The position numbers and the translations under genes were made by a program. The notes beneath the pieces are model-generated. The model had not been told where the DNA came from. It did not search any database and worked only from the letters and a program-made list of their open reading frames with translations. A stretch of 64,000 nt of DNA, taken from Pseudomonas sp. B21_DOA (lineage in GTDB: Bacteria; Pseudomonadota; Gammaproteobacteria; Pseudomonadales; Pseudomonadaceae). Every line of letters begins with the position of its first letter. The stretch's first letter is position 1. Where the stretch lies: assembly GCA_030544685.1 (NCBI GenBank), contig CP086683.1, positions 2,108,001-2,172,000 on the forward strand. The letters run 5' to 3'. Of the stretch, positions 49,111 to 58,456 are shown piece by piece.

Positions 49111-50148
49111 TCACACCTCGCTCGCCACGTTGTCATGCAGTTCAACCATCGCTTCCCGTGCCCAGCGCGCACTCAGTCGCTGCCCCGTCTGATGTTGCGC
49201 GCTGCTGTCGAGCCATTGATTGTTGGCGTGGCTGATGCTCAGGTTCTGGCCGTTTTCCAGCTTCAGTTCATAACGCGTGGCGCTGCCCTGATACTGGATG
49301 TCGTGGAGCAGGCCGCTGACTTCGATTTCGTCGCTGGCGAGCGGGCCATCGGCGAAACGCACGTGTTCCGGGCGGATCGAAAACGCTTGCGAATGACCGC
49401 TGATGTGCAGCGCCAGATCGCCACGGATCACGTTCGAAGTGCCGACGAATTCAGCGACGAAAGTGGTGGTCGGCTTCATGTACAGATTGCGCGGCGTGTC
49501 GACCTGTTCGATGCGGCCGTTGTTGAACACGGCGACGCGATCGGACATCGACAGCGCTTCGGTCTGATCATGGGTGACGAAGATAAAAGTGATGCCGAGC
49601 TGGCGTTGCAGTTTCTTCAGTTCGCTTTGCATCTGTTCGCGCAGTTTCAGATCCAGCGCACCGAGCGGCTCATCGAGCAACAGCACGCGCGGGCGATTGA
49701 CCAGAGCGCGGGCGAGGGCGACACGCTGGCGCTGGCCACCGGACAACTCCACCGGTTTGCGCACGCCGTAACCACCGAGGGCGACCATGTCCAGGGTTTC
49801 TTCGGCACGTTTGTGACGTTCGGCCTTGCCGATACCTTTGACCTTCAAACCGTAGGCGACGTTATCAAGCACGTTCATGTGCGGGAACAGCGCGTAGTCC
49901 TGAAACACTGTGTTGACATCACGTTGATATGGCGGCAAACCGGCCGCTTCGGCGCCGTGGATGCGGATCGATCCGGCGCTCGGTTGCTCAAAACCGGCAA
50001 TCAGGCGCAGGCAAGTGGTTTTGCCCGAACCCGAGGGGCCGAGCATGGAAAAGAACTCACCGTCCTCGATGTCGATGGAAACCCGGTCAACGGCCTTCAC
50101 CTCACCGAACTGCCGGGACACGTTGGTGAACTGGACTGCAAGTGGCAT
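49111..50148 (-). CDS. ydcT: ABC transporter ATP-binding protein (polyamine type)
   Basis: This protein of 345 residues is started at ATG 50148 (MPLAVQFTNVSRQFGEVKAV). Walker A is MLGPSGSGKTTCLRLIAG, the signature is VELSGGQRQRVALARAL, Walker B is VLLLDEPLGALDLKLR and the switch His is in FIFVTHDQTEALSM. A C-terminal TOBE domain follows. It energises the YdcSTUV importer. Confidence 0.92.
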   Translation of the reverse strand: MPLAVQFTNVSRQFGEVKAVDRVSIDIEDGEFFSMLGPSGSGKTTCLRLIAGFEQPSAGSIRIHGAEAAGLPPYQRDVNTVFQDYALFPHMNVLDNVAYGLKVKGIGKAERHKRAEETLDMVALGGYGVRKPVELSGGQRQRVALARALVNRPRVLLLDEPLGALDLKLREQMQSELKKLQRQLGITFIFVTHDQTEALSMSDRVAVFNNGRIEQVDTPRNLYMKPTTTFVAEFVGTSNVIRGDLALHISGHSQAFSIRPEHVRFADGPLASDEIEVSGLLHDIQYQGSATRYELKLENGQNLSISHANNQWLDSSAQHQTGQRLSARWAREAMVELHDNVASEV

Positions 50149-50223
50149 GGTGTGTTGCTCCCCAAAAGGCGAGGGCTGTCGCGCCTGCTCGGCCTTACTG
50201 CTGGAAAACCTGAATCTTAAGAG

Positions 50224-50290
50224 CTTCGCGAGCAGGCTCGCTCCCACAGGAGGAATACAATCCAATGTGGGAGCGAGCCTGCTCGCGAAG
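50224..50290. repeat. REP inverted pair inside the operon, between ydcS and ydcT
   Basis: The 24-base arms at 50224-50247 and 50267-50290 lie six bases after the ydcS stop and upstream of ydcT. In periplasmic-binding-protein operons such a hairpin often protects the binding-protein mRNA. Confidence 0.95.
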
Positions 50291-50295
50291 AGACT

Positions 50296-51447
50296 TTAAC
50301 GGCCGCCCATGATCGCGATGTAGTCCTGCGTCCAGCGGCTATACGGTACGAACTTGCCGCCCTCAGCCTGTGGGGTTTTCCAGAAAGCGATCTTGTCGAA
50401 CTGATCAAAACCATTGGTCTTGCAGCCCTCGGCGCCAAGCAATTCGCTCTCTTTACACGCCGCTGGCACCGCCGGCAGCGAACCGAACCACGCCGCCACA
50501 TCACCCTGGACCTTCGGCTTCAGCGACCAATCCATCCATTTGTAAGCACAGTTCGGATGCTTGGCCTCGGTGTGCAACATGGTGGTGTCGGCCCAGCCGG
50601 TGGCGCCTTCTTTGGGGATAGTCGAGGCGATCGGCTGTTTCTCGTTGATCAGGCCGTTGACCTGATACGGCCAGGCGCTGGATGCGACCACACCTTCGTT
50701 TTTGAAATCGCTCATCTGCACCGTGGTGTCGTGCCAGTAGCGGTGAATCAGCGGCTGCTGCGCGCGCAACAGATCGAGCACGGCTTTGTACTGAGCTTCG
50801 GTGAGTTGGTACGGATCCTTGATGCCCAAATCAGGCTGGGTCGATTTCAGGTACAGCGCCGCGTCGGCGATATAGATCGGGCCGTCATACGCCTGCACGC
50901 GACCCTTGTTCGCCTTGCCATCGGGCAGATCCTGCGCGGCGAACACTACGCTCCAGCTGCTCGGCGCCGTTTTGAATACATTGGTGTTGTACATCAGCAC
51001 GTTCGGGCCCCACTGGTACGGGGCGCCGTAAGTCTGGTGGTTGACCACGTACCATGGCGCGTCTTTCAGACGTGGATCGAGGGATTTCCAGTTCGGGATC
51101 AAGGCCGTGTTGATCGGCTGTACACGCTTGCCAGCGATCAACCGCAGCGATGCATCCCCGGACGCTGTGACCAGGTCGTAACCGCCCTTGGCCATCAGGC
51201 TGACCATCTCGTCGGAAGTCGCGGCGGTCTTGACGTTGACCTTGCAACCGGTTTCCTGCTCAAAACCGCTCACCCAGTCATACGCCTTGTCGCTCTCGCC
51301 CCGTTCGATGTAACCCGGCCACGCCACGATATCCAGCTGACCTTCGCCGGCGCCGACAGCCTTCAACGGCTCGGCGGCCTGCAAGCTGGCACTGGCCAGC
51401 AGGGCCGTGGTGATTGCACTGAGCAGTGCGGTCTTGTGCACGAACAT
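50296..51447 (-). CDS. ydcS: Periplasmic polyamine-type ABC substrate-binding protein
   Basis: This protein of 383 residues has a signal peptide (MFVHKTALLSAITTALLASA, cleavage after LQA). The mature protein reads EGQLDIVAWPGYIERGESDK and continues with SGDASLRLIAGKRVQPINTA, a PotD/YdcS-like fold. It is the first gene of the ydcSTUV-patD operon and captures the substrate, probably putrescine or spermidine, in the periplasm. Confidence 0.9.
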   Translation of the reverse strand: MFVHKTALLSAITTALLASASLQAAEPLKAVGAGEGQLDIVAWPGYIERGESDKAYDWVSGFEQETGCKVNVKTAATSDEMVSLMAKGGYDLVTASGDASLRLIAGKRVQPINTALIPNWKSLDPRLKDAPWYVVNHQTYGAPYQWGPNVLMYNTNVFKTAPSSWSVVFAAQDLPDGKANKGRVQAYDGPIYIADAALYLKSTQPDLGIKDPYQLTEAQYKAVLDLLRAQQPLIHRYWHDTTVQMSDFKNEGVVASSAWPYQVNGLINEKQPIASTIPKEGATGWADTTMLHTEAKHPNCAYKWMDWSLKPKVQGDVAAWFGSLPAVPAACKESELLGAEGCKTNGFDQFDKIAFWKTPQAEGGKFVPYSRWTQDYIAIMGGR

Positions 51448-51745
51448 GGTTGATCCCTCTTCTTCATATTATGGTCGGGGCAGTGGTGAACGCGGTGCAG
51501 CGTGCCGTGGGCGGCTTGTTATTAGCGTAGTCAGAGATGGCCGTGGCGGGGCGGGCGTGTCTCGACATCGGCGATGGAGATTTCGTGCTGGGCTGAAGTG
51601 TAGATCGGTTTTTTCAAGGTCAGCCGCGGACTTCAATTCCGAATGCAAGCAACATCTCGAAGCACACTCGCGCGGCCGCTTCGGGCACTTTCGCACTAGG
51701 CTGAGGGCCTTACAGATCCGGATAACCCCTGTTTGGAGGCGGAAC

Positions 51746-52556
51746 ATGAACACCCGTGGATTGCTCGATCAACTGCTCAAATCCGGCCAGGATCTGCTGC
51801 AGAACAAGGCTGGCGGCGCGTCGAACAAATCGGCTGCCGGTGGGCTGGGCGGCTTGCTCGGCGGCTCGTCAGGCGCCAGCGGCCTCGGCGGCTTGCTCTC
51901 CGGCGCAGGCGGAGGCGCACTGGCGGCCGGCGCCATGGGCCTGCTGCTCGGCAACAAAAAAGTGCGCAAGGTCGGCGGCAAAGTCGCGATCTACGGCGGC
52001 CTCGCCGCACTCGGCGTGCTGGCCTACAAGGCTTACGGCAACTACAACGCGCAAAAGGCAGCGCCCCCAAACCGAACCGCAAACCCTCGACCGCCTGCCA
52101 CCGGCGCAAGTCGAACAACACAGCCAGGCCATCCTCAAAGCCCTGGTCGCTGCCGCCAAAGCCGACGGCCACATCGACGAGCGCGAGCGCGAACTGATCG
52201 AAGGCGAATTCACAAAGCTCGACAACGATCAGGAACTGCAACACTGGCTCCACGCCGAACTCAACAAACCCCTCGACCCCACCGACGTCGCCCGCGCGGC
52301 GAGTACGCCGGAAATGGCGGCGGAGATGTACATCGCCAGTGTGATGCTGGTGGATGAGGAGAATTTTATGGAGAAGAGCTATCTGGATGAACTGGCACGG
52401 CAGTTGAAACTGGAGCCGGAATTGAAGGTGGAGTTGGAGAGGCAGGTACGGTTGGCGGGGGTGAAGTTCTGGGGAAATCGCAGCGTTGAGTTGCGATTTT
52501 CCTGTGTCGTTGAATTGGGGCTTAAACGGAGGCCGAAGTTTGTAATTCCCTTCTGA
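51746..52556 (+). CDS. TerB-like/DUF533 family protein (frameshifted)
   Basis: ATG at 51746 gives MNTRGLLDQLLKSGQDLLQN. A Gly/Ala/Ser-rich stretch follows, then one hydrophobic helix (VAIYGGLAALGVLAYKAYG). A TerB-like helical domain comes next (AILKALVAAAKADGHIDERE and LIEGEFTKLDNDQELQHWLH). The two parts join only if the C run at 52064-52068 changes by one base (or loses two). The tail after RQVRLAG (WGNRSVELRFSCVVELGLKR) is unlike the family and suggests a second indel or a lost stop near 52455. Function is unknown. The family is often membrane-associated. Confidence 0.7.
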
Positions 52557-52739
52557 ATCGGGTTCGATTGTAAATTACGAGGTGACCAATTTGTGGGGGG
52601 TTGTTTGGATCCTAGCGAGAGAGCGATTACATCTATATAAAACGCAGCGCTATAAGTGAGATGCAATGGCGGCTCGGATGTACCGTTAACAGCCTTTTAA
52701 ATTGTTGGCTTTATGGGGGCGTAGACCATTATTTGGCTT

Positions 52740-53083
52740 TCACGCCTCGATCATGAATTCTTCAATTTTTTCAATAAATGCACTTTTGCTTTTAGTTCTG
52801 AACTCGCCTAAAAAATTTCGGAGCCTCTGATGGGTTCGCCTCTTTTGTCATATTGGATCGTTAGCATATCAATGACAAAATCTCCGCTGGGGTCCCCTTC
52901 AGGCTCGACTCTAGTGTCAAAGCAATGCCCGGTGCTTCGGCGAACTCCTCCAATCAGTACCGAGCTGGAAAACCAGTCGATGGTCTCCGGTGTTAGCTCA
53001 ACCTCGAACAGATTGTTGATTGTTATAGTCCAGCCGCTTGGCACTCGGATTGGCTGGAGGTGGTATTTGAGTTTCTTTCTCAT
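52740..53083 (-). CDS. Putative orphan immunity protein (one frameshift)
   Basis: The frame from ATG 53083 begins MRKKLKYHLQPIRVPSGWTI. It stops at 52808 unless one T is added in the run at 52810-52815, after which it continues IFLGEFRTKSKSAFIEKIEE and ends FMIEA at 52740, giving 114 residues. AT-rich composition and position at the end of the rhs array point to an immunity gene whose toxin is missing. I do not recognise the family. Confidence 0.6.
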
Positions 53084-53189
53084 TTGGTTGTTTTGGATCT
53101 CTACGCCTAGGAGCGCTCCGATCTACGCTGCTGACAGTTTCGAGATTGCGCATCGGAAATAAAACAATACGCCGCAAAGTATAGTTTTT

Positions 53190-53477
53190 TCATTTCAATT
53201 TGTAGTCAAATTTTTCGTCTAATCCTAGAGAAATGTCTTGGGCTTTTGTTCTTTCGAATATAGATATTATTTTCTTATAGGTTTCGCCCATGCTTTCTTC
53301 GGAATGTTTTGAGTTTTTCCATATGATTACAGTGGGACGCTGAATGTCTGTGCTGAGCAGGTCCCACAAAGCGTTTAGGTTGTTTCCGAAGTTTTGTGTT
53401 ACGGAAAAGGCTGAAGCTATCCGCTTATGGAAATCCCGCTCCGTTAAAATTGATAAGCCATCAAGTTCAATAATCAT
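53190..53477 (-). CDS. Barstar-family RNase inhibitor (orphan immunity protein)
   Basis: This protein of 95 residues begins MIIELDGLSILTERDFHKRI and continues with TQNFGNNLNALWDLLSTDIQ and RPTVIIWKNSKHS, the fold of barstar, which blocks barnase-type ribonucleases. The start codon overlaps the preceding small ORF as TAATG. No barnase-like toxin is found nearby, so it looks like a retained immunity gene that guards against siblings or a lost cassette. Confidence 0.85.
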   Translation of the reverse strand: MIIELDGLSILTERDFHKRIASAFSVTQNFGNNLNALWDLLSTDIQRPTVIIWKNSKHSEESMGETYKKIISIFERTKAQDISLGLDEKFDYKLK

Positions 53478-53614
53478 TAGGTGTTCTTTCGCTTTGGTTG
53501 GCCTGTCATTTCATGCTCCGTGACATAATGTTGCTGATGTCGACGTCTGCTTCGTACGAAGTTAGGCCATGCGCGGAAATTATCGCCAAATTTTTGTTTT
53601 GTTCGCTTTTTCAT
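53477..53614 (-). CDS. Small basic ORF coupled to barstar, function unknown
   Basis: ATG at 53614 follows the upstream immunity stop directly (TGAATG), and the stop overlaps the barstar start (TAATG). The 45 residues begin MKKRTKQKFGDNFRAWPNFV and are strongly basic. It could be a real small gene, or the last piece of a lost toxin whose C-terminus abutted its barstar. I cannot assign a family. Confidence 0.4.
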   Translation of the reverse strand: MKKRTKQKFGDNFRAWPNFVRSRRRHQQHYVTEHEMTGQPKRKNT

Positions 53615-54010
53615 TCAATCTAGTGGGTAATCGCAAGTCCAAGGAGGAGTGAACAGTTCTGGGTCGATGTGGTTCTTCTCCAGAAAAGCATTGATTTCAT
53701 CCTCTGTATCCATTGTTTGGAGTTTTGTAATTGTGGTGTCGTTAGCACCGATACTATCCCTAGTTTCCAGTATGTGGATTGATAAAGTGAATTCAATAAA
53801 GACATATTTGAAGTCTTTTGAATCCTCTAAAAAGCTGTAGTAGCGTTCTCCGGGATGTCTGTCTTCAAAGTTTAGGTGGTATACAGCGTAAATGGCGGCC
53901 CACTTTCGAAGCGAACTATCATGCGATGGCAGTTCTTGCGCAATTTCTGTGTAGGATTTTGCTTCCAGTCCCCACCATACTTTTCTAGGGATTATTTTTT
54001 GAGAGCTCAT
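53615..54010 (-). CDS. Immunity protein for the adjacent Rhs toxin tip
   Basis: This protein of 131 residues begins MSSQKIIPRKVWWGLEAKSY. Its ATG overlaps the toxin stop (ATGA), the usual toxin-immunity arrangement. It contains two acidic segments (EDRHPGERYYSFLEDSKDFK and TMDTEDEINAFLEK) and has no signal peptide. The family is not recognised. Its role is inferred from position. Confidence 0.65.
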   Translation of the reverse strand: MSSQKIIPRKVWWGLEAKSYTEIAQELPSHDSSLRKWAAIYAVYHLNFEDRHPGERYYSFLEDSKDFKYVFIEFTLSIHILETRDSIGANDTTITKLQTMDTEDEINAFLEKNHIDPELFTPPWTCDYPLD

Positions 54011-55587
54011 TTTTGACCTTCGAATTGGTTTGGCCAGTAGATGCGTATTACTTCACCTTTTACTGGGTGAAGCTGTAAGTGTGGGTTCGCGCCATGGGGG
54101 TCACTTGGGTCATGATTTGCCATCGTGACTTTCCTTGTTTGAATATCTGAAACAGGAGTGTCATCCCAATGGTAATATTTTTCAGGGTCTTTGACTTTTC
54201 TAAAATGCGTCTTAGCCGTTGCTGAGTTGAATTCTTCAGCGTTTCTATAGCCTTGTCCGACATATTTGCCCAAGAACAATTCTTCAGCTTCCGCTCTGCT
54301 ATTAACGGTAACAGAAGTAGCACCTCTATCCAGTGCTTCTGAGGCTCGTTTTACTGAGCTATTTGACCAAGGAATTTCTGGTGCTGACGATTCATTGGTA
54401 TCGACTTTTGCATTTTTAGTGGGTTCCGTTGAATTTCCTTTTCCATCCCCATCTGGCGGACATCCATTCAACCCCAACGGATCCACCCACCCCGTAGGGT
54501 TAGGCACGTACTGGTAGCTATTCAACCCACCCGCAAGCTTGATCGGATCCGGCGTCAAGAACCGTCCAGTCCCTGGATTGTAGTAGCGGTGGCGGTTGTA
54601 ATGTAACCCTGTCTCGGCGTCGAAATACTGACCTTGGAAGCGCAGCGGGTTATCGATTTCGCTGACGTCCAGCGCTGCTAGGTTGCCATAGGCACGGTAC
54701 TTCGCCGACCACATGATTTCGCCGCTGTAGTCGGTCAGTTCCTGCGGTGTGCCGAGGTGGTCGAGTTGGTAGTAGAACGGGGCCGCTTTTAGCGGGCCTT
54801 CGCCGTCGAGCATTGCCAGCGGGCGGAAAGTGCCCGGTTCGTAGATGTAGCTGCGGTAGCGGTTCCCGGCGCTTTCAGCGATGAGGCGTTCGCCTTGCCA
54901 CAGAAACTCGGTGGTGTGACCGTCGACTGACTTTTCAATGCGGCGGCCAAAGGCGTCGTATTTGTAGGTTGCTGTGCTGCCGCCCGGCAGGCTGACGCCG
55001 ATCAGGCGGTGTTGGCAGTCGTAGCGGTATTCGGTGACGAGCTTTTGGCCGGCGCCGCGACGCTCGCGGATCAGGTTGCCGTAGGCGTCGTAGTCGTAAT
55101 GGCGATCGCCTTGCATCAGCAGGCGATTGCCTTTGACGTTAGCGAGATTCGCAACAGGCAGGTCATTCTGTCCGAGGAGGTTGCCTGCCGGGTCATGGGC
55201 GAAGCTCTCTGGCATGGCGCCGCGTACGCTGATCAGTCGGTCGAGTGGATCGTAGTGATAGCTGCGGTTGCCTTTGCGGCTGTCGTTAATACCGGCGAGG
55301 TTGCCGTTGGCATCGTAGTTGTAGCGACGCTGGAACAGGTGCTTGTCCCGTTGGCTGACGCTGTGGGCCTGTAGTCGGCCCTGTTCATCGTATTGGTACT
55401 GGCTAAGCAGCAAGCCTTGTTGGCGTTGTTGCTCGCGACCGGCGTTGAACTGGTGGCTGGTCAGGCGAGAGCCGTTGAGGTCGATGCTGCTCAGGCGTCC
55501 ACCGGACAAATGACGGTAATCGAGCGTGCAGCCATCCGGCAGACGGCAGTGGCTGAGCTGGCCGACGTTGTCGTATTCGTAGCGCAA
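54007..55587 (-). CDS. Displaced rhs C-terminal cassette 2 with Ntox17-like toxin tip
   Basis: The frame of 526 residues starts inside the Rhs repeats (MRYEYDNVGQLSHCRLPDGC) and passes the core signature GTGRFLTPDPIKLAGGLNSY and GWVDPLGL. The variable tip begins at NGCPPDGDGKG. The tip contains SVTVNSRAEAEELFLGKYVG, GQGYRNAEEF, YHWDDTPV and HGANPHLQLHPVKGEVIRIY, which resembles polymorphic toxin type 17, a predicted RNase. There is no N-terminal half. Rhs homology fades upstream near 55680. The cassette is a displaced toxin module probably not made by itself. Confidence 0.75.
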   Translation of the reverse strand: MRYEYDNVGQLSHCRLPDGCTLDYRHLSGGRLSSIDLNGSRLTSHQFNAGREQQRQQGLLLSQYQYDEQGRLQAHSVSQRDKHLFQRRYNYDANGNLAGINDSRKGNRSYHYDPLDRLISVRGAMPESFAHDPAGNLLGQNDLPVANLANVKGNRLLMQGDRHYDYDAYGNLIRERRGAGQKLVTEYRYDCQHRLIGVSLPGGSTATYKYDAFGRRIEKSVDGHTTEFLWQGERLIAESAGNRYRSYIYEPGTFRPLAMLDGEGPLKAAPFYYQLDHLGTPQELTDYSGEIMWSAKYRAYGNLAALDVSEIDNPLRFQGQYFDAETGLHYNRHRYYNPGTGRFLTPDPIKLAGGLNSYQYVPNPTGWVDPLGLNGCPPDGDGKGNSTEPTKNAKVDTNESSAPEIPWSNSSVKRASEALDRGATSVTVNSRAEAEELFLGKYVGQGYRNAEEFNSATAKTHFRKVKDPEKYYHWDDTPVSDIQTRKVTMANHDPSDPHGANPHLQLHPVKGEVIRIYWPNQFEGQK

Positions 55588-55698
55588 GGTGCCCCAGACT
55601 TGGTGTTCCTCGATGAGTTGGTCTGCAAGTCATGTTTATAGGCGAAAGGCTAACGACCGTCGTCGACGCTGGCTAGTCAACGCGAGCTCGTCGATCCA

Positions 55699-56001
55699 TT
55701 AAATTTTTACTTTATTCAATGTATGATCTAACGCTTTTTCAAGATCGGCCCAGGTTTTGGCCGTTTCGGTGTATATAGGCGATGCCCAATTTTGATTTGC
55801 GATTAATGAGATTCTGAAGGCGCCGTGTTCACTGAATTCGGGATACCAGCCAATGTCTATTATTTGCTCGTGCGGGAGTAGCGCTTGCAAAAGATCCTCC
55901 CTTAATTCATTTGTAATGAGCGCAATATCCGATCCGGCTAGGCTGGATATTTCGTCAAAAGTTATCTTGCCGCCAAATTTCTTTATGTTTTCAAGATTCA
56001 T
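55699..56001 (-). CDS. Immunity protein for Rhs cassette 1
   Basis: This protein of 100 residues starts MNLENIKKFGGKITFDEISS, three bases after the toxin stop. It ends EKALDHTLNKVKI. It is AT-rich, has no signal peptide and belongs to no family I recognise. The position directly after the toxin tip gives the role. Confidence 0.65.
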   Translation of the reverse strand: MNLENIKKFGGKITFDEISSLAGSDIALITNELREDLLQALLPHEQIIDIGWYPEFSEHGAFRISLIANQNWASPIYTETAKTWADLEKALDHTLNKVKI

Positions 56002-56004
56002 AAA

Positions 56005-58240
56005 TCATTTCTTCTTTTTCGTTAGTTTTCTAAACGATTCTTCTGATATTGGATGTCCATGTATTGTGTTTGCACTTAACTCCACTCTCATGTACTGAGT
56101 TTCTTTTCCGTCATTGGCGCCTATGGTTTTTCCCATGTCAATTACTTTCCATGGTTTTCCGTTGTTAACATCTTGACCATTTGCAAACGCGTGCCGCTCT
56201 AACGCTTCAATGTCCGTGCCGGGTAGATATTTAGCTGCACCTCCATTAGCGGTCGATTTTACAACCGATGGCCAGGAGCCTTAGGCGCCACATGTTTATT
56301 GCCATGATTTGTCCATTGAACGTCGGGAGGAGGCGGGGCTCCATCGCTTACCCTGGCTTTTCCTTCAGGTATTTCAGCGCTTTGCCCCGGAACGCATTTA
56401 TCTCCGCCTGGACAAGTATTCAACCCTAGGGGATCCACCCACCCCGTAGGGTTAGGCACGTACTGGTAGCTATTCAACCCGCCCGCAAGCTTGATCGGAT
56501 CCGGCGTCAAGAACCGGCCAGTCCCCGGATTGTAGTAGCGGTGGCGGTTGTAATGTAACCCTGTCTCGGCGTCGAAATACTGCCCTTGAAAACGCAGCGG
56601 ATTATCGATTTCGCTGACGTCCAGCGCCGCGAGGTTACCGTAGGCGCGGTGCTTCGCTGACCACATGATCTCGCCGCTGTAATCGGTGAGTTCCTGCGGT
56701 GTGCCGAGGTGGTCGAGTTGGTAATAGAACGGTGCTGCTTTTAGTGGGCCTTCGCCGTCGAGCATTGCCAACGGGCGGAAGGTGCCCGGTTCGTAGATGT
56801 AGCTGCGATAACGATTTTGTGCGCTTTCGGCGATGAATCGTTCGCCTTGCCAGAGGAATTCAGTGGTATGGCCGTCGACGGTTTTCTCGATGCGGCGGCC
56901 AAAGGCGTCGTATTTGTAGGTGGCGGTGCTGCCGCCTGGGAGGCTGACGCCGATCAAGCGGTGTTGGCAATCGTAGCGGTATTCGGTGACGAGTTTTTGT
57001 CCGGTGCCGCGACTTTCACGGGTCAGGTTGCCATAGGCGTCGTAATCGTAGTGGCGGTCGCCTTGCATGAGCAGGCGATTGCCTTTGACGTTGGCGAGAT
57101 TCGCAACGGGCAGGTCATTTTGTCCGAGGAGGTTGCCTGCCGGGTCATGGGCGAAGCTCTCTGGCATGGCGCCGCGCACGCTGATCAGGCGATCCAGTGG
57201 GTCGTAGTGATAGCTGCGGTTGCCCTTGCGGCTGTCATCGATGCCGGCGAGGTTGCCGTTGGCGTCGTAGTTGTAGCGACGCTGGAACAGATTTTTGTCA
57301 CGCTGGCCGACAGTGTGAGCTTGCAGGCGTCCCTGTTCATCGTACTGGTATTGGCTGAGCAGCAAGCCTTGCTGACGCTGCTGTTCACGACCGGCGTTGA
57401 ACTGATGAGAGGTCAGGCGGGAGCCGTTGAGATCGATACTGCTGAGTTGCCCGCCAGGCTGGTGGCGGTAATCGAGTTTGCTGCCATCGGGCATACGGCA
57501 GTGCTTGAGCTGGCCGACGCTATCGTATTCGTAGCGCAGGGTGCCCCAGCCTTGGTGTTCCTCGATGAGTCGGTCTTGCAGATCGTATTTATAGGCGAGC
57601 GGCCAATGGCCGTCGTCAACGTTAACGAGGCGGCCAAGCGCGTCGTAGCTATAGTGAATCTCTTCGCCGTCGGGTAGCGTTTTTACGAGCAAGCGGCCTG
57701 CGGCATCGCGCTGATATTCTGTGACCAGTTCGCTGCCGTCGTCACCGAACTCGGTTTTCGTCAGCAACTGGCCGTTGAGGTCGTATTCGTAGGCAGTCCG
57801 ACGACCGTCAAAACCGGTTTCCTGTTGGATCAGGCCGTTGGCGTAGTAATCAAGGTGATAGTGCTCGCCGCGCTCGTTTTCAATTTCAGTGAGCAACAGA
57901 CGCGAGTTGTCGTAGCGGTAGCGCAGTTGGCTGCCATCCGGATTGATGCGGCGGCTGACGAGGTGGAGATTGTCGGCGTATTCGTAGCGGGTGATACGGC
58001 CAAGTTCGTCACGTTCAGCAGTGACATTGCCGTAGGCGTTGTAGCTGAATGCGCGAGTGGCGCCGCCGGGCAGCGTAACTTGGGCAAGGCGATTGGCAGC
58101 ATCCCATTGGTAATGAGTGATCGCGCCGGACTCTTCCTGGCGAGTGATCTGCCTGCCTAGTGCATCGTAACGGTACTTGCGCTGACCGCCGTCCGGAAGA
58201 CGTTCCTCAAGCAATTGACCGAGATTGTTCCAACCGAGTC
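56005..58240 (-). CDS. Displaced rhs C-terminal cassette 1 with unidentified toxin tip (one frameshift)
   Basis: From about 58240 the frame reads LGWNNLGQLLEERLPDGGQR, then the Rhs repeats and the core to GWVDPLGLNTCPGGDKCVPG. The tip continues QWTNHGNKHVAPKAPG. One base restored at 56270-56273 then gives PSVVKSTANGGAAKYLPGTD and WKVIDMGKTIGAND, ending in RKLTKKKK at 56005. The tip ends with a His motif (SANTIHGHPIS) and may be a nuclease, possibly type 35. There is no N-terminal half. The sequence from 57175 to 58235 is nearly identical to 60580-61640. Confidence 0.7.
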
Positions 58241-58392
58241 GAAGCTGAAGTGATAGAACGATGGTCGCTTGCTAGCCTGCGAGAACCAGCTCGGATGGAT
58301 CGTCAGAAAAAGATGGCCGCGCGCGATAGGCTGTTGGTGATGGCGGGACGCTGTTCACTCGGGAGTGGGGAAACAGTGGAGCGTTTTTCCTG
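58240..58392 (-). pseudogene. Remnant of an earlier rhs segment
   Basis: This stretch matches 62504-62656 of the main rhs gene (the part encoding SEQRPAITNSLSHAAIFLGD and the following residues) with many small differences and indels. It is joined at 58240 to sequence equal to about 61640, skipping roughly 860 bases, and is out of frame with cassette 1. It marks a deletion junction. Confidence 0.8.
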
Positions 58393-58456
58393 AACGATTG
58401 AGACTTTGATAAGGTTGTTGTAGTTTTTTCAGGTTTTTTTGTATTTGAGGTGTTTG

